A DNA stretch of 45,445 nt, from contig JAOAEJ010000044.1 in the NCBI GenBank assembly GCA_026416815.1, positions 1 to 45,445 on the forward strand, in the 5' to 3' direction. Below the pieces are notes generated by a model that made no database searches, was not told the origin of the DNA, and saw nothing but the letters and a program-made list of their open reading frames with translations. The translations under genes and the position numbers were made by a program. Of this stretch, positions 1 to 8,342 are shown one piece after another. This DNA is from Clostridia bacterium (GTDB taxonomy: Bacteria > Bacillota > Clostridia > Acetivibrionales > DSM-2933). Position 1 is the first letter of the stretch; the number at the start of each line of letters is the position of its first letter.

Positions 1-117
1 GCTGCTACAAACTTTAAAGTTACTTACATTGCTCTGATTCTGAGCAAGCAGTGTAGCCTTACAGTAATTACTAAAGCTTATGCAAAAGTCGTCAACGCTG
101 CAAAATATTTCAGTTAA
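1..117 (+). CDS. Possible 3' end of an unidentified gene
   Basis: Frame 1 is open from the window edge and ends with TAA at 115-117, giving 38 residues that end in AKYFS. The stretch is too short to identify and could be open by chance. A loose inverted repeat followed by T residues lies just downstream, which fits the end of a plus-strand transcript. Confidence 0.3.
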   Translation, partial: AATNFKVTYIALILSKQCSLTVITKAYAKVVNAAKYFS

Positions 118-132
118 TAATTCTTGCATATG

Positions 133-197
133 AACCCACCATTTTCTTTTAATGTTGGTTGACATAAACTTTCTAAAAGATTTCGGTGGGTTTTTAT
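133..197 (+). terminator. Possible terminator with a long loop
   Basis: AACCCACC at 133-140 pairs with GGTGGGTT at 185-192 and is followed by TTTTA. The loop is about 44 nt, long for an intrinsic terminator, so this is tentative. It would end the partial plus-strand gene at the window start. Confidence 0.25.
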
Positions 198-343
198 ATT
201 TGTAATGTTTTCTATAACTTTGTCGAATTCACTTATATTTAAAATATTAAAGATCGATAAGCAATAATATAGAAAGGTAAAATTCAGTCGCGTAGAATTA
301 GGTTATTCTTAAAAGAGTTTACTGATGTTGAACTGTTCCATTC

Positions 344-595
344 TCAGTATTGTAAAGCAATCATGAAAGGAGATATTAAATGTTTATCGACTTCGATTTC
401 AGCATGATTCCCCTCTCTATCCTTACAATATAAATGGCTATAACCATGCTCAAGGGAAATCTTCCCTTGAGGCTCAATTTTCACCCTTAAAAACAGCCCT
501 TTTTCCCTTGGATTTCCCTTGAAATTTTCCAATAACATAAAATTGAGGAATGCTGTCATTGCAACATTCCTCAAAATTTTTGGCTTAAATATCAA
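344..595 (-). CDS. Small hypothetical ORF (83 aa)
   Basis: An 83-residue open frame downstream of the rubrerythrin gene on the same strand. No convincing ribosome binding site precedes the first ATG or the next one (MTAFLNF). No family is recognised. The DNA is marked by repeated AAGGGAA tracts, including a perfect hairpin at 449-471 (CTCAAGGGAA with a 3-nt loop), so the openness may reflect low-complexity sequence or a decayed gene rather than a real protein. Confidence 0.25.
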   Translation of the reverse strand: MIFKPKILRNVAMTAFLNFMLLENFKGNPREKGLFLRVKIEPQGKISLEHGYSHLYCKDREGNHAEIEVDKHLISPFMIALQY

Positions 596-657
596 ATTTA
601 AAAACTCATGAAACCCTTGATTTACCTAATGTCAAAAACAATTTTTCATTATCATTC

Positions 658-1206
658 TTACTTACCGAAATATCTTTCGAGAAGGCCCTTGAAAGCAGCC
701 CCATGTCTTGCTTCGTCTTTGCACATTTCATGTACAGTATCATGAATTGCATCATAATTGAGCTGTTTTGCTTTTGTAGCAAGATCCTTTTTGCCCTGAC
801 ATGCACCAAACTCAGCTTCAACCCTTAACTGAAGGTTTTTCTTTGTATCGGCACTAACCACTTCTCCAAGCAATTCAGCAAACTTTGCAGCGTGTTCTGC
901 TTCTTCAAAAGCTATCCTTTTATAAGCCTCTGCTATTTCAGGGTATCCTTCTCTATCAGCCTGGCGGCTCATTGCAAGGTACATACCAACCTCTGTGCAT
1001 TCGCCAAGAAAGTTTGCTTTAAGCCCTTCGATAACTTCAGCGTCTATATTTACTGCAACACCTATTCTATGTTCATCAGCCCACTGTAAAGTTCCTTCTT
1101 CTTTTACAAAAAACTTTTCCTTGGCTGCACGGCATTGTGGGCAATTGTCCGGTGCTTCTGCCCCCTCATGTACATAACCGCAAATAGAACAAACAAATTT
1201 TTTCAT
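658..1206 (-). CDS. Reverse rubrerythrin (rubredoxin domain first)
   Basis: A 182-residue non-haem iron protein of the oxidative-stress defence of anaerobes. Reverse rubrerythrins reduce hydrogen peroxide with electrons from NADH through a reductase and rubredoxin. The N-terminus is a rubredoxin-type iron site ([10 protein letters not shown] at about residue 5 and CPQC at about 22). It is followed by a four-helix ferritin-like di-iron domain with the ligand patterns [29 protein letters not shown] and DEARHGAAF. Rubredoxin-first order and length match the clostridial NADH-peroxidase type (Rbr3A/Hsp21) rather than classical rubrerythrin. The start chosen is the ATG at 1206, which has GGGAGG about 10 nt upstream; a longer in-frame reading upstream lacks such a site. 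It seems monocistronic and no clear terminator is visible after it. Confidence 0.93.
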   Translation of the reverse strand: MKKFVCSICGYVHEGAEAPDNCPQCRAAKEKFFVKEEGTLQWADEHRIGVAVNIDAEVIEGLKANFLGECTEVGMYLAMSRQADREGYPEIAEAYKRIAFEEAEHAAKFAELLGEVVSADTKKNLQLRVEAEFGACQGKKDLATKAKQLNYDAIHDTVHEMCKDEARHGAAFKGLLERYFGK

Positions 1207-1319
1207 ATAATTAATGACCTCCCTGATAAAATTTAAATTTTGGTAATACGCTTTTAATGATACCACAAAACCCTGGAGTTAAAACTTTTTTCTAAACTAT
1301 TCTATTGAGCGAAAGCTAT

Positions 1320-1470
1320 TATAGATAAGTCACTGTAAAGTTTAAAACATTTTGCCACCACCCCTGCCCCTCCTCAAAGGATGGAAGCTTTTGTTTTGCG
1401 GCGAAGCCGCAATCAGGAGGGCTCCGCCCCCTGCACCCCCAATTTAAAGTTTTACAGTAAACTATCTTTA
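1320..1470 (+). repeat. Family A intergenic element, copy 1 (MITE-like)
   Basis: A GC-rich block in an AT-rich intergenic region. It has imperfect terminal inverted repeats: TATAGATAAGTCACTGTAAA on the left, and the complement of TTTACAGTAAACTATCTTTA on the right. Inside are short hairpins (TTGCGGC/GCCGCAA; GGGCTCCGCCC) and the family core CCCCCTGCACCCCCAAT. Copies 2 and 3, near 12.8 and 15.2 kb, share the core in the same orientation. No coding capacity. Confidence 0.75.
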
Positions 1471-1567
1471 CAAAATGTATTTAATAAAAACAAAGTAATT
1501 TCCCGGGAAATTTTGTCGAGTTAAATAAAACCCAACAGCTTTTTAATATTTTTTGTCTTTTTAAATT

Positions 1568-3244
1568 CTATAAACCAATATTTTTTTTACCAGCCGGCCT
1601 ATAAGCTAAACTTTCATGGACTACCCTGTTTTTACCCTGTGCTTTTGCTGCTAACAGTCGGTCATCTGCTACCTTAAGTATATCTTTGGATTCACTACTG
1701 GAATCCTCTTCAAAGGAAGCCGTACCTATACTAACCGTAATATTTCCCTCCGGATAATTTTCGCTGAAATAAAACTTACTCTCGGCAATACTTGACCGAA
1801 TTTTTTCAGCAGCCTGTATTACCCCTTCCTTTGCAGTCCTGGTAAATATGACTATAAACTCTTCCCCTCCGTATCTACAAATTATGTCTTTTGTAAATAA
1901 CACTTCCCTTATCTTTTCTACTACTTGTTTTAATATGTTGTCTCCAACTAAATGGCCGTAAGTATCGTTTATTTTCTTAAAGTTGTCTATATCCAGTATA
2001 GCTATCCCAAAGTTCATATTTGACTTTTCATTGGGATTGTATTTCTTATGGTTTAAAACTCTTCTTACTTCCAGCTCATAATACTCATTAAAAAATCTCC
2101 TGTTATAAGCACCGGTCAGACCATCAAGCTCCGCTAAAGTCTTTAGCTTTTGCTGTGTCTCCTTCATCCTTTTAATATTTTCCTGTTCAAGTTTCTGAAT
2201 TTGGTTAAAGGCATTAATAAGATCTGCAATTTCATCCTTAGAAGTCACTGCTATTCTCTTTTCACGGTTTATACTTGTCCCCTGGGCTATTTCCGAAAGG
2301 CTTTTGGCTACAAAAACAATGGGTTTAGTTATTTTGTTGCTGATTACAAAGGAAATTACTGTAGAAAGTATAATTGCACAGAAAAATATCCCCACAAATA
2401 TATAGAAAAACTCTCTTTTGGAATTGTTAAGTTGCGATATATCCTCTTTAATTCCTATGATAGCTATTATATTTCCGTTAACGTCATTAAGGGGGTAAAA
2501 CATTTTGACGGTATTACCTTGATGGGTTTTAACCAATTCTCCGCTGACAACACGCTTGAAAACTTCGAGGTTATCCGCAGAGCTTTTCAACAGTCTTTGA
2601 TTATCTTTCGAGCTTAGAATGAGCGCATTAATGCTGTAGATATCTATTTCTTGTGATAAAAGCATATTCATATCCGAAAATGTCTTATCGGTAAATTTTA
2701 GTTTCATTTGGCATACGCCTATAATCTTACCCAATATCCTTACAGGTACAGCAGCTTTAATTAATAGTTCGTTATTTTCCAGCTCATAGCCTTTAACTTT
2801 TTTTCCATTCAAAGCCCCAGTGATGTATACGTCCTTACTCTTATCATGCCCGTACACACCCAACTTCTGTGCTTGGGTATACAGCCTTCCGTTTGAGTCA
2901 TAAAATTCAAAGCCGGTAATATTTTCTTCTCGCTTTAAAGTATTGTAAATGGGTGTTATTCTGTAATCCAGAAGTAAGCGGTTGTCCTGCTCCAGTGCTG
3001 CAACGAGATCATGATTTTCAGCATATCCTTCTGCTAAATCAAGTACATCATTCGCCTTATTATCGAGGTATCCCCTCATAACATTTACGGTATTTTCAGT
3101 ATTGTTCTTAATTATCTGATCCAAGCTTCTTTCTATCTTCATATACATAAAGAAGGATGCTGCTATTATTGGTATAAGCGCAGCAACCAAAAACATTATA
3201 AAAAGCTTGTGCCTCATTTTCAATTCCGGTAACAACTTCCTCAT
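1568..3244 (-). CDS. Membrane-bound diguanylate cyclase with extracytoplasmic sensor
   Basis: A 558-residue protein predicted to make cyclic di-GMP from two GTP. Order: short cytoplasmic N-terminus, TM helix (about 12-35), a roughly 240-residue extracytoplasmic Cache-like sensor, second TM helix (about 285-308), HAMP linker (ITKPIVFVAKSLSEIAQG), coiled coil and GGDEF domain (about 390-545). The active-site loop is intact (RYGGEEF) and the metal/substrate motif LDIDNFKKINDTYGH is present. The usual inhibitory I-site RxxD, five residues before GGEEF, reads FTKD, so product inhibition may be absent. The ATG at 3244 was chosen because AAGAGGT lies 6-7 nt upstream; an ATG seven codons earlier has poorer spacing. 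It starts 36 nt after the stop of the polyamine-binding lipoprotein gene, so the two are probably one operon. Confidence 0.9.
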   Translation of the reverse strand: MRKLLPELKMRHKLFIMFLVAALIPIIAASFFMYMKIERSLDQIIKNNTENTVNVMRGYLDNKANDVLDLAEGYAENHDLVAALEQDNRLLLDYRITPIYNTLKREENITGFEFYDSNGRLYTQAQKLGVYGHDKSKDVYITGALNGKKVKGYELENNELLIKAAVPVRILGKIIGVCQMKLKFTDKTFSDMNMLLSQEIDIYSINALILSSKDNQRLLKSSADNLEVFKRVVSGELVKTHQGNTVKMFYPLNDVNGNIIAIIGIKEDISQLNNSKREFFYIFVGIFFCAIILSTVISFVISNKITKPIVFVAKSLSEIAQGTSINREKRIAVTSKDEIADLINAFNQIQKLEQENIKRMKETQQKLKTLAELDGLTGAYNRRFFNEYYELEVRRVLNHKKYNPNEKSNMNFGIAILDIDNFKKINDTYGHLVGDNILKQVVEKIREVLFTKDIICRYGGEEFIVIFTRTAKEGVIQAAEKIRSSIAESKFYFSENYPEGNITVSIGTASFEEDSSSESKDILKVADDRLLAAKAQGKNRVVHESLAYRPAGKKNIGL

Positions 3245-3280
3245 TTCGCAACCTCTTGCATACATCCTCTTATTGGGAAT

Positions 3281-4408
3281 TTACTGCTGTGTAAATTCCC
3301 TCCAAATACTATCATAAATATCTTGTATATCAGGATTTACATTGTTATTAACATGTTCTGCTCTTTCAACTTCTTCCAGCGGTAAATAAATGGACTTGTT
3401 TTGCAATATACTCTTATCCATATACTTGTAGGCTTCTATATTTGTAGTGGCGTAAGGTACCAATCTTGTTACTTCCGCACTAATTTCAGGCTCAAGTATG
3501 AAGTTTATAAATTTTTCTCCCAATTGCTTGTGGGGAGCATCCTTTAGAATAAGGAAGTTATCTTGAAAAACAATCAAGCCTTCTTTAGGAAAAATCATTT
3601 TTACTTTTGGGTTATCAACTTGGTTGTAAACTACCTCAGAACTCCAAAGAAATCCTATGCTGGCTTCCCCTTTTGCAACTGCCCTGTTATTCGCATCACT
3701 GTTTATTACTTTTACGTTGCGTCGAAGCTTGAGCACTTCTTTCCTTGCTTTTTCCAGAACCTTTTTATCGGTTTCGTTTGCCGAATACCCCATCTTTTTT
3801 AATACAACTCCAATAATCGTTCTGGAGTCTTCAGCAAAAGAAATGCTATTAACGAACCTCGGGTTCCATAAATCCGCATAACTTGTGATAGGCTCCTTTA
3901 CTTTATCGGTATTGACAATTATCCCTGAATATCCTAGCGTAAAGGGAACAGAGTACTTATTTCCCCTGTCAAAAGTCTTATCAAGGTATTCCTTTCCCAC
4001 ATTTCTTATGTTGGGTATATTTTTTAAATTAATTGGCTGGACCTGTCCACTTTTGATAAGCACAGGTATCAGTCCACCATTTGCCACAGTAACATCAAAT
4101 TTTCCAGCGTCCTTTTCCAGCTTTTCCTTCATCTCTTCCTCAGAAGAAAAGTTTACCTGCCTAACCTTGATACCATACCTTTCTTGAAATTTTACAAAAA
4201 CCGATTCAGGTATGTAATCAGCCCAGTTCAATACCACAACTTCAGCTGCTACCTCAGCCGATTTGTTTTTTTCATCAGCCTTGCTTTTATCCTGAGCATG
4301 TACAGCAGCATCTTTTTTAACTATATCCTGTTCGTCTCTAGCCAAATTGCATCCAAAAAGCAGTATACTGCAAATTATAACAGTTATAATCAATACGTAC
4401 CTTGTCAT
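3281..4408 (-). CDS. PotD-like polyamine-binding lipoprotein
   Basis: A 375-residue extracellular solute-binding lipoprotein. The N-terminus is a signal peptide with lipobox LLFGC at about residues 16-20, so it should be anchored on the outer face of the membrane. A charged linker (about 22-55) is followed by the periplasmic-binding fold of the spermidine/putrescine family (VLNWADYIPESV at about 60, then FDVTVANGG, KYSVPFTLGYSGI and IGFLWSSE). No permease or ATPase genes are nearby, so it is not part of a visible transporter. The next gene, 36 nt downstream, is a membrane diguanylate cyclase, which suggests a ligand-presenting role like that of Vibrio NspS. RBS GGGGG lies 8 nt before the ATG. 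A 41-nt palindrome sits just upstream. Confidence 0.88.
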   Translation of the reverse strand: MTRYVLIITVIICSILLFGCNLARDEQDIVKKDAAVHAQDKSKADEKNKSAEVAAEVVVLNWADYIPESVFVKFQERYGIKVRQVNFSSEEEMKEKLEKDAGKFDVTVANGGLIPVLIKSGQVQPINLKNIPNIRNVGKEYLDKTFDRGNKYSVPFTLGYSGIIVNTDKVKEPITSYADLWNPRFVNSISFAEDSRTIIGVVLKKMGYSANETDKKVLEKARKEVLKLRRNVKVINSDANNRAVAKGEASIGFLWSSEVVYNQVDNPKVKMIFPKEGLIVFQDNFLILKDAPHKQLGEKFINFILEPEISAEVTRLVPYATTNIEAYKYMDKSILQNKSIYLPLEEVERAEHVNNNVNPDIQDIYDSIWREFTQQ

Positions 4409-4432
4409 AGTTTTTGCCCCCAGGCATAAGTT

Positions 4433-4473
4433 ACTGTATATAGATAGTTTACTGTAAACTATCTATATACAGT
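4433..4473. promoter_or_regulatory. 41-nt perfect palindrome ahead of the lipoprotein gene
   Basis: Two perfect 20-nt arms (each containing GATAGTTTAC or its complement) flank a single central T. It lies 24 nt upstream of the lipoprotein start, so it would be an operator or a very stable 5'-leader hairpin. Each arm closely matches the terminal inverted repeat of the family A elements, so it may be a collapsed element that kept only its two ends. Both readings are inference. Confidence 0.6.
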
Positions 4474-4572
4474 GGCATATTACATATTATTATATCATAT
4501 TTTACCATATGTACACTCATTAGACATTTTTTTATCTTTACATTTATATTACAACAACCAAAAACACCGGAA

Positions 4573-6813
4573 TTAAACCTGGAAATTTACTTTACCCGTA
4601 TCTAAATCTACTATTACACCGGTACCATCAGCCAGCTTCTCAGTCGCCAATCCCGTACCCACAATACAAGGCAGTTTGATTTCTCTTGCAATTATAGCAG
4701 CATGGCAGAGAATTCCGCCCTCATCAGTTATCAAGGCAGCAACCTTTTTAGTTAAAACCGGTACAAAATCCGGTGTAGTCATTCCGGTTACCACTATTAT
4801 ATTTTCACCTTCAATGTTTTCCAGGTCTTCAGGCGAAAATGCTATCTTAACCAGCCCCTCAACCTTTCCACTGCCAAAAACAGTTCTTCCCTTCAACACT
4901 TTACTACCCGAACCTTCACATGAATCGTATACAGGCTTCACATCATCCCTAAAGCAAACCTTTTCTCCATCATGAAAAAGACATAAAGAACTATAATCTG
5001 CCGATAGTAAGGAGTTTTTTCCTCTTTGAATTCCAGCTATTAATCCCTGCCTGCTGCTGTTCCATACTTCTCGTACACTCATTCCCAGTATGTCTCCTAC
5101 ACCCTTTAACAGCGGGCGAGCATTGGCATATACTGAATAGAGGTATTCCATCTGCTGGTTTCGTATGTTCAACCATACTTTGAGATAAGTTGATAGTTTG
5201 TCCCAGCCTTCTATACAGCTGTATTTCTCCATTAATTCAGCAGCTTTGCTGTCAATCCCCTCAGTTCTATCTTCCTCACATGATTCCTTTATAAATCGGT
5301 ATACCTCATCCCTGTTGTAGGGCTCCTCGTAGGGTAAATGGCAGTTCAGAAACCCATAGTTACAAACGATATTGTCAAGCTTTACTATAAGCTCTTCCGA
5401 TAATTCTTCCCATCTTAAGGGCAATGTTTTTAAGGTATCGGTAATACCCTTTTTAAAGTTTAAGCAGTCATTTGTAAAAAGCTGCCCAAGGGTAGTAATA
5501 CCTAATGTAGAAAGGGTAAAAAAGTCATCCTCAGCGTTATCAGGATCTATCTGTTTCATTTTTTCAATCATTAACGCACTCAAAGCCTCGATTATGTGCA
5601 TTGGTACATAGTAATGTGCATTAAGCGGTACTATAGACTCAAAGAAGTCTTTGATTCTTTCTGTAATAGGCAGAGCGTCGTCAGCCCAGCACATAGTATT
5701 CCATGCCAACATTTTTTTATAATAATGACGATATCGGGTAATGAGACGTTCCAGATACCCGGTATCGCTACTTATACGATGTTTGAGAAGCCTAATTATT
5801 GTACTATCCAGCGCTTTATGTATCCAAAGTTCCTGTTGTCCATCGGAGGGATTTGTTATCATTATCATCCACCGCGAAAGGTCTAGATTAATTTCATAGT
5901 ACGGAGCCAGGTAACGCGTACAGCCGTCAATAAGGAATTCTATGTCCAAACTGCATAGAGTTCGCTTATAAGCCTTCTTATACTCTGAAAGCTGCAAAAT
6001 GTGACTCTCCTGTATAGCTGTCACCGGTCTCTGCTGAAGCAGCCAGAGACACCCCTCCCTATCTATTGCGAACTCAACATCTACCGGCCCGCCAGTACTT
6101 TCTTCCAGCCGAGTAACAACTTCCTCCAGTTCCTCAATCCATGGATACCCAAGATTACCTACCAATGTACCCGATGTTCCAGTGACAGATAACGGTGTAA
6201 CTGCTCCCTGTACCAGGCTCTCTCCCAACCCGGATATCACTTCCACTAGTATCCTTCCATTATCCCGCACATCTCTCGGCGAAGGATGTCTTGAAAAGCA
6301 TACGCCGGCAAAGCTTACGTCAATCATAGGCTGTATAACTACCGCTATAGGGGGCCATTGTGTATACTCTCCGAAGTACATCTGCACCCGCTGCCCCATA
6401 CCCGATAGCCACACCCTTGCTATAGCAGCAGGGAGTTCATTTACTGTAACATTTAGTACACTCTCAAACATCCCCGCAAAACTTTGCTCCCCGGAATCCT
6501 CTACTACTGCCGATGAACGCACTGCATACCTATCATATGGTAAATTTTTTAGTGTACATCCTATAGCCCGGGAAATATGTTCTTCTGCTTCCTTAAGAAT
6601 TTCCTCCCTAACATCAGGTTTGTCGTATACTTCAAGTTGGAGTTTTTCTTTAAACTGGTGGAATAATTGAGTCGTGACTACCCAGGTATCTGGATGTAGG
6701 ATGGAAAGATTAGCGATTGCAGCAAGCCCTACAGCCTTTCCCCCGATTAAGTTTAGGTAATTCTCAAAGTTTGAGCTGATTTCTTTTATGTTGATTAGGT
6801 TTAACCCGTTCAT
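4573..6813 (-). CDS. PEP-synthase/rifampin-phosphotransferase-like enzyme
   Basis: A 746-residue multidomain phosphotransferase. The N-terminal ATP-binding half is of the pyruvate phosphate dikinase type (LIGGKAVGLAAI at about 23; YAVRSSAVVEDSGEQSFAG at about 118; LWLLQQRPV at about 275). The C-terminal swivelling domain carries the phosphohistidine (TDEGGILCHAAIIARE, near 705). The PEP/pyruvate-binding TIM barrel of PEP synthase is missing; instead about 350 helical residues of no family I recognise fill the middle. This ATP-middle-His order is that of rifampin phosphotransferase (Rph) and related enzymes, which pass the beta-phosphate of ATP to a small molecule bound by the middle domain. 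The substrate cannot be read from the sequence. The ATG at 6813 has AGGGGG 9-10 nt upstream; 36 further in-frame codons upstream lack an RBS. It stands alone between intergenic gaps. Confidence 0.8.
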   Translation of the reverse strand: MNGLNLINIKEISSNFENYLNLIGGKAVGLAAIANLSILHPDTWVVTTQLFHQFKEKLQLEVYDKPDVREEILKEAEEHISRAIGCTLKNLPYDRYAVRSSAVVEDSGEQSFAGMFESVLNVTVNELPAAIARVWLSGMGQRVQMYFGEYTQWPPIAVVIQPMIDVSFAGVCFSRHPSPRDVRDNGRILVEVISGLGESLVQGAVTPLSVTGTSGTLVGNLGYPWIEELEEVVTRLEESTGGPVDVEFAIDREGCLWLLQQRPVTAIQESHILQLSEYKKAYKRTLCSLDIEFLIDGCTRYLAPYYEINLDLSRWMIMITNPSDGQQELWIHKALDSTIIRLLKHRISSDTGYLERLITRYRHYYKKMLAWNTMCWADDALPITERIKDFFESIVPLNAHYYVPMHIIEALSALMIEKMKQIDPDNAEDDFFTLSTLGITTLGQLFTNDCLNFKKGITDTLKTLPLRWEELSEELIVKLDNIVCNYGFLNCHLPYEEPYNRDEVYRFIKESCEEDRTEGIDSKAAELMEKYSCIEGWDKLSTYLKVWLNIRNQQMEYLYSVYANARPLLKGVGDILGMSVREVWNSSRQGLIAGIQRGKNSLLSADYSSLCLFHDGEKVCFRDDVKPVYDSCEGSGSKVLKGRTVFGSGKVEGLVKIAFSPEDLENIEGENIIVVTGMTTPDFVPVLTKKVAALITDEGGILCHAAIIAREIKLPCIVGTGLATEKLADGTGVIVDLDTGKVNFQV

Positions 6814-6927
6814 TTCTTTTATTCCCCCTGATTTCACTATGTTTTGTCTATAAATGAGCTTATATCTATAAAATACCAATTTCCAGTTATATAGTATATC
6901 ATTTTGAGGGGTGGATTTCATCTAAGC

Positions 6928-7040
6928 TATATAAAAATCTACAGCGAATGTCTTCCTAAACCTTTTTTGCAATTTGTTACCTTAAGTTATATTGCGATAA
7001 TCAAATTTTCCCTTGTAATATCATTATCGCAAATTATATA
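6928..7040 (-). repeat. Family B intergenic element, copy 1 (inverted, partly deleted)
   Basis: The same element as at 27570-27693 and 36166-36287, but in the opposite orientation. It keeps the TTGCGATAAT/ATTATCGCAA stem and the linker ATATAACTTAAGGTAAC. It has lost one arm of the second stem next to its TATATAAA end. No coding capacity. Confidence 0.75.
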
Positions 7041-7116
7041 AATAGAAATTAATGGATTCGGTTTTTTGGGTTGTTTAATATATGGTCGCTGTAGTGTATT
7101 TCAGATAAATACCACG

Positions 7117-7155
7117 AAAATAAAAATTGCTATTATTTTATTGTAATAATAGCAA
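7117..7155 (-). terminator. Terminator of the yibQ-like gene
   Basis: On the minus strand a perfect 11-bp stem (TTGCTATTATT, 7-nt loop, complement) is followed by TTTTTATTTT, about 45 nt after the stop at 7202. This is a good intrinsic terminator apart from a low-GC stem. Confidence 0.7.
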
Positions 7156-7201
7156 CACATGGTTTTATCCTCTATGCAAAGGGAATTCAAGATTTTTAAT
7201 T

Positions 7202-8074
7202 TTATTTTAACACATCACTACCCAATTCGGACAAAAATACTAATTCTATATTTTTATCATCAAACTCCGGAATCATTTCGGATATCGCCTCAGCGGTCAC
7301 CTTTCCTCCATCCTGCCCTACATGACCTATAGCTACTGCTTTCCCCAGTTTTAACGCTGTCTCTCCAGCCTCATGCAGCTTCTTTTTTATATGCTTCTTT
7401 GATTGTGTGCCGTCAAGGAATACATTTCTATCATAACATTGCACACCTTTTGAATCAGCAATTTGCTTTGCCACAGGCTTCGGACTGGTCCTGCTATCGA
7501 GGAAATATAAGTTTTTTTCTTTTATCACATCAAGTACATTGGCAATAATATTCTCTTCACTGCTAGCTTTGGAGCCCATATGAATATTAGCCCCTGAGGC
7601 AAAGGGCACATTATCAAAGGCGTCCATAACAATTTGACGGACATCTGCTCCATCCATACCTGCCATTATAGGCCTTGGCCCCAGCCAGCTTTTTTTGCCG
7701 CGGTAAGGCTCCATTGCAAGATGGACTATAACTTCATATCCCCTTTGATGGGCTATCGCTGCATCCGATTCAGAAAACTCCAAAAAAGGCATTACCGCAA
7801 AAGTCATGTGCCTTTCTATAGACATCATTTCCTTTACCCCGTTTCTGCTTTGCCCAAAATCATCAATCACAATAGCAAGCTTACCTTCATCATACCTTTC
7901 CTTTGAAGGAAGTGTATCGTCATACCCATAAAAGTTGGAGGCGCTTAAAATCTCCGATTTGTAGCCAAATTTATCCCACATATACACAAATGCAGCTGCC
8001 GATACAACTACAGCTAAAACTAAGGAAAGTACAACATTTTTCTTTCTAATACTAAATACATACAATCTCTTCAT
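7202..8074 (-). CDS. Divergent polysaccharide deacetylase (YibQ family)
   Basis: A 290-residue membrane-anchored protein with one N-terminal TM helix (about 14-33) followed by an extracytoplasmic NodB-like fold of the divergent polysaccharide deacetylase family (PF04748). Family landmarks are KLAIVIDDFGQS (about 65), MTFAVMPF (about 90), GYEVIVHLAMEP (about 112), NIHMGSKAS (about 165), LYFLDSRTSP (about 190) and KAVAIGHVGQDG (about 245). The family is thought to act on cell-wall or extracellular glycans, but its substrate is not firmly known. RBS AGGAGA lies 8 nt before the ATG. No operon partner is adjacent; it has its own terminator at 7117-7155. Confidence 0.88.
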   Translation of the reverse strand: MKRLYVFSIRKKNVVLSLVLAVVVSAAAFVYMWDKFGYKSEILSASNFYGYDDTLPSKERYDEGKLAIVIDDFGQSRNGVKEMMSIERHMTFAVMPFLEFSESDAAIAHQRGYEVIVHLAMEPYRGKKSWLGPRPIMAGMDGADVRQIVMDAFDNVPFASGANIHMGSKASSEENIIANVLDVIKEKNLYFLDSRTSPKPVAKQIADSKGVQCYDRNVFLDGTQSKKHIKKKLHEAGETALKLGKAVAIGHVGQDGGKVTAEAISEMIPEFDDKNIELVFLSELGSDVLK

Positions 8075-8229
8075 AAACCGATTCTCCTGAGTACTTAATA
8101 TCCTGTATCAGTTTCAACCGTAAACTCATTCAGGCCTTACTTTAAATATTATTCAATACCCCGGCTTATTATGTTATGGAAGCATTACTTTACACAAAAA
8201 TGTAAAATCATTATTATAGTTATCAGCAT

Positions 8230-8265
8230 AAAAAAACAAAGTACCCGAAAGCACTTTGTTTTTTT
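8230..8265 (-). terminator. Terminator of the AIM24 gene
   Basis: AAAAAAACAAAGT pairs with ACTTTGTTTTTTT around a 10-nt loop. The hairpin has A/T tracts on both sides and can act on either strand; the gene it would end is the AIM24 gene at 8343. Confidence 0.7.
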
Positions 8266-8273
8266 ATTTGAAT

Positions 8274-8326
8274 AATACTACTTTGTTATTTCCTCATCAT
8301 AAATTCCAAAATAACAAAGTAGTATT
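8274..8326. repeat. Family C palindromic element, copy 1
   Basis: Two perfect 18-nt arms (AATACTACTTTGTTATTT and complement) enclose a 17-nt centre (CCTCATCATAAATTCCA). A second copy in the opposite orientation is at 27692-27742 with a matching centre. It lies between the AIM24 stop and its terminator. Confidence 0.75.
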
Positions 8327-8342
8327 AAGCTATTAAACTGAA

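Noticed and set aside
1320..1470. GC-rich hairpins read as an ordinary intrinsic terminator
   Set aside because: The same 150-bp block with matching ends recurs at several unrelated gene junctions, which fits a repeat family better, although a terminator effect is still possible.
2150..2617. 155-codon plus-strand open frame inside the diguanylate cyclase gene
   Set aside because: It is antisense to an intact domain-bearing protein, has no ribosome binding site, and its residues look like random complement sequence.
6182..6670. 162-codon plus-strand open frame opposite the Rph-like gene
   Set aside because: The minus-strand reading carries the conserved ATP-binding motifs; this frame has none.
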